Of a DNA stretch of 5,168 bases, positions 1 to 5,168 are shown piece after piece (position 1 is the stretch's first letter; the number at the start of each line of letters is the position of its first letter). The position numbers and the translations under genes are program-made. Location of the stretch: positions 1-5,168 of the forward strand of contig JANYFX010000615.1 in assembly GCA_025359585.1 (NCBI GenBank). The letters are read 5' to 3'. The notes below the pieces were generated by a model. It worked only from the letters and a program-made list of their open reading frames with translations, did no database searches and was not told where the DNA came from. The stretch comes from Rhizobacter sp. Lineage in GTDB: Bacteria > Pseudomonadota > Gammaproteobacteria > Burkholderiales > Burkholderiaceae_C.

Positions 1-5168
<5,168 letters not shown>

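Overview
The whole window is one plus-strand reading frame with no stop from base 2 to base 5167 (1722 codons), open at both ends. It is a single fully reducing module of a modular type I polyketide synthase (PKS). Residue numbers below count codons from base 2. In order, the frame holds the last ~32 residues of a ketosynthase (KS), a KS-AT linker, an acyltransferase (AT), a dehydratase (DH), the structural (non-catalytic) half of a ketoreductase, an enoylreductase (ER), the catalytic ketoreductase half (KR), an acyl carrier protein (ACP) and a short acidic helical C-terminal tail. There is no C-methyltransferase domain.

Every catalytic motif that falls inside the window looks intact: AT Ser224/Arg249/His327, DH His530/Asp695, the ER nucleotide-binding glycines near 1140-1143, KR Lys1444/Ser1468/Tyr1481/Asn1485 and ACP Ser1643. 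By the standard chemistry of these families, the module should load an extender unit, condense it (KS mostly outside the window), reduce the beta-ketone, dehydrate, and reduce the double bond, leaving a saturated two-carbon extension on the ACP. The KR carries B-type sequence markers, which fits a downstream DH. The AT motifs are mixed (GHSMGE with VASH), so malonyl versus methylmalonyl use cannot be settled here.

The 3' end appears to be the protein end: a Ser/Asp/Glu-rich helix typical of PKS subunit C-termini, then a strong Shine-Dalgarno-like run six bases before the last two bases 'AT'. If the next bases are 'GA', the gene stops in an ATGA overlap with a downstream gene, probably the next subunit or a tailoring enzyme.

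The DNA is very GC-rich, yet GAA is common beside GAG for Glu. That points loosely to a high-GC bacterium such as a betaproteobacterium or a myxobacterium rather than Streptomyces; this is inference only. There is no RNA gene, mobile element, repeat array, CRISPR or internal promoter that I can support, and no intergenic stretch. The window is a well-formed example of a known system; I do not see a previously undescribed one.
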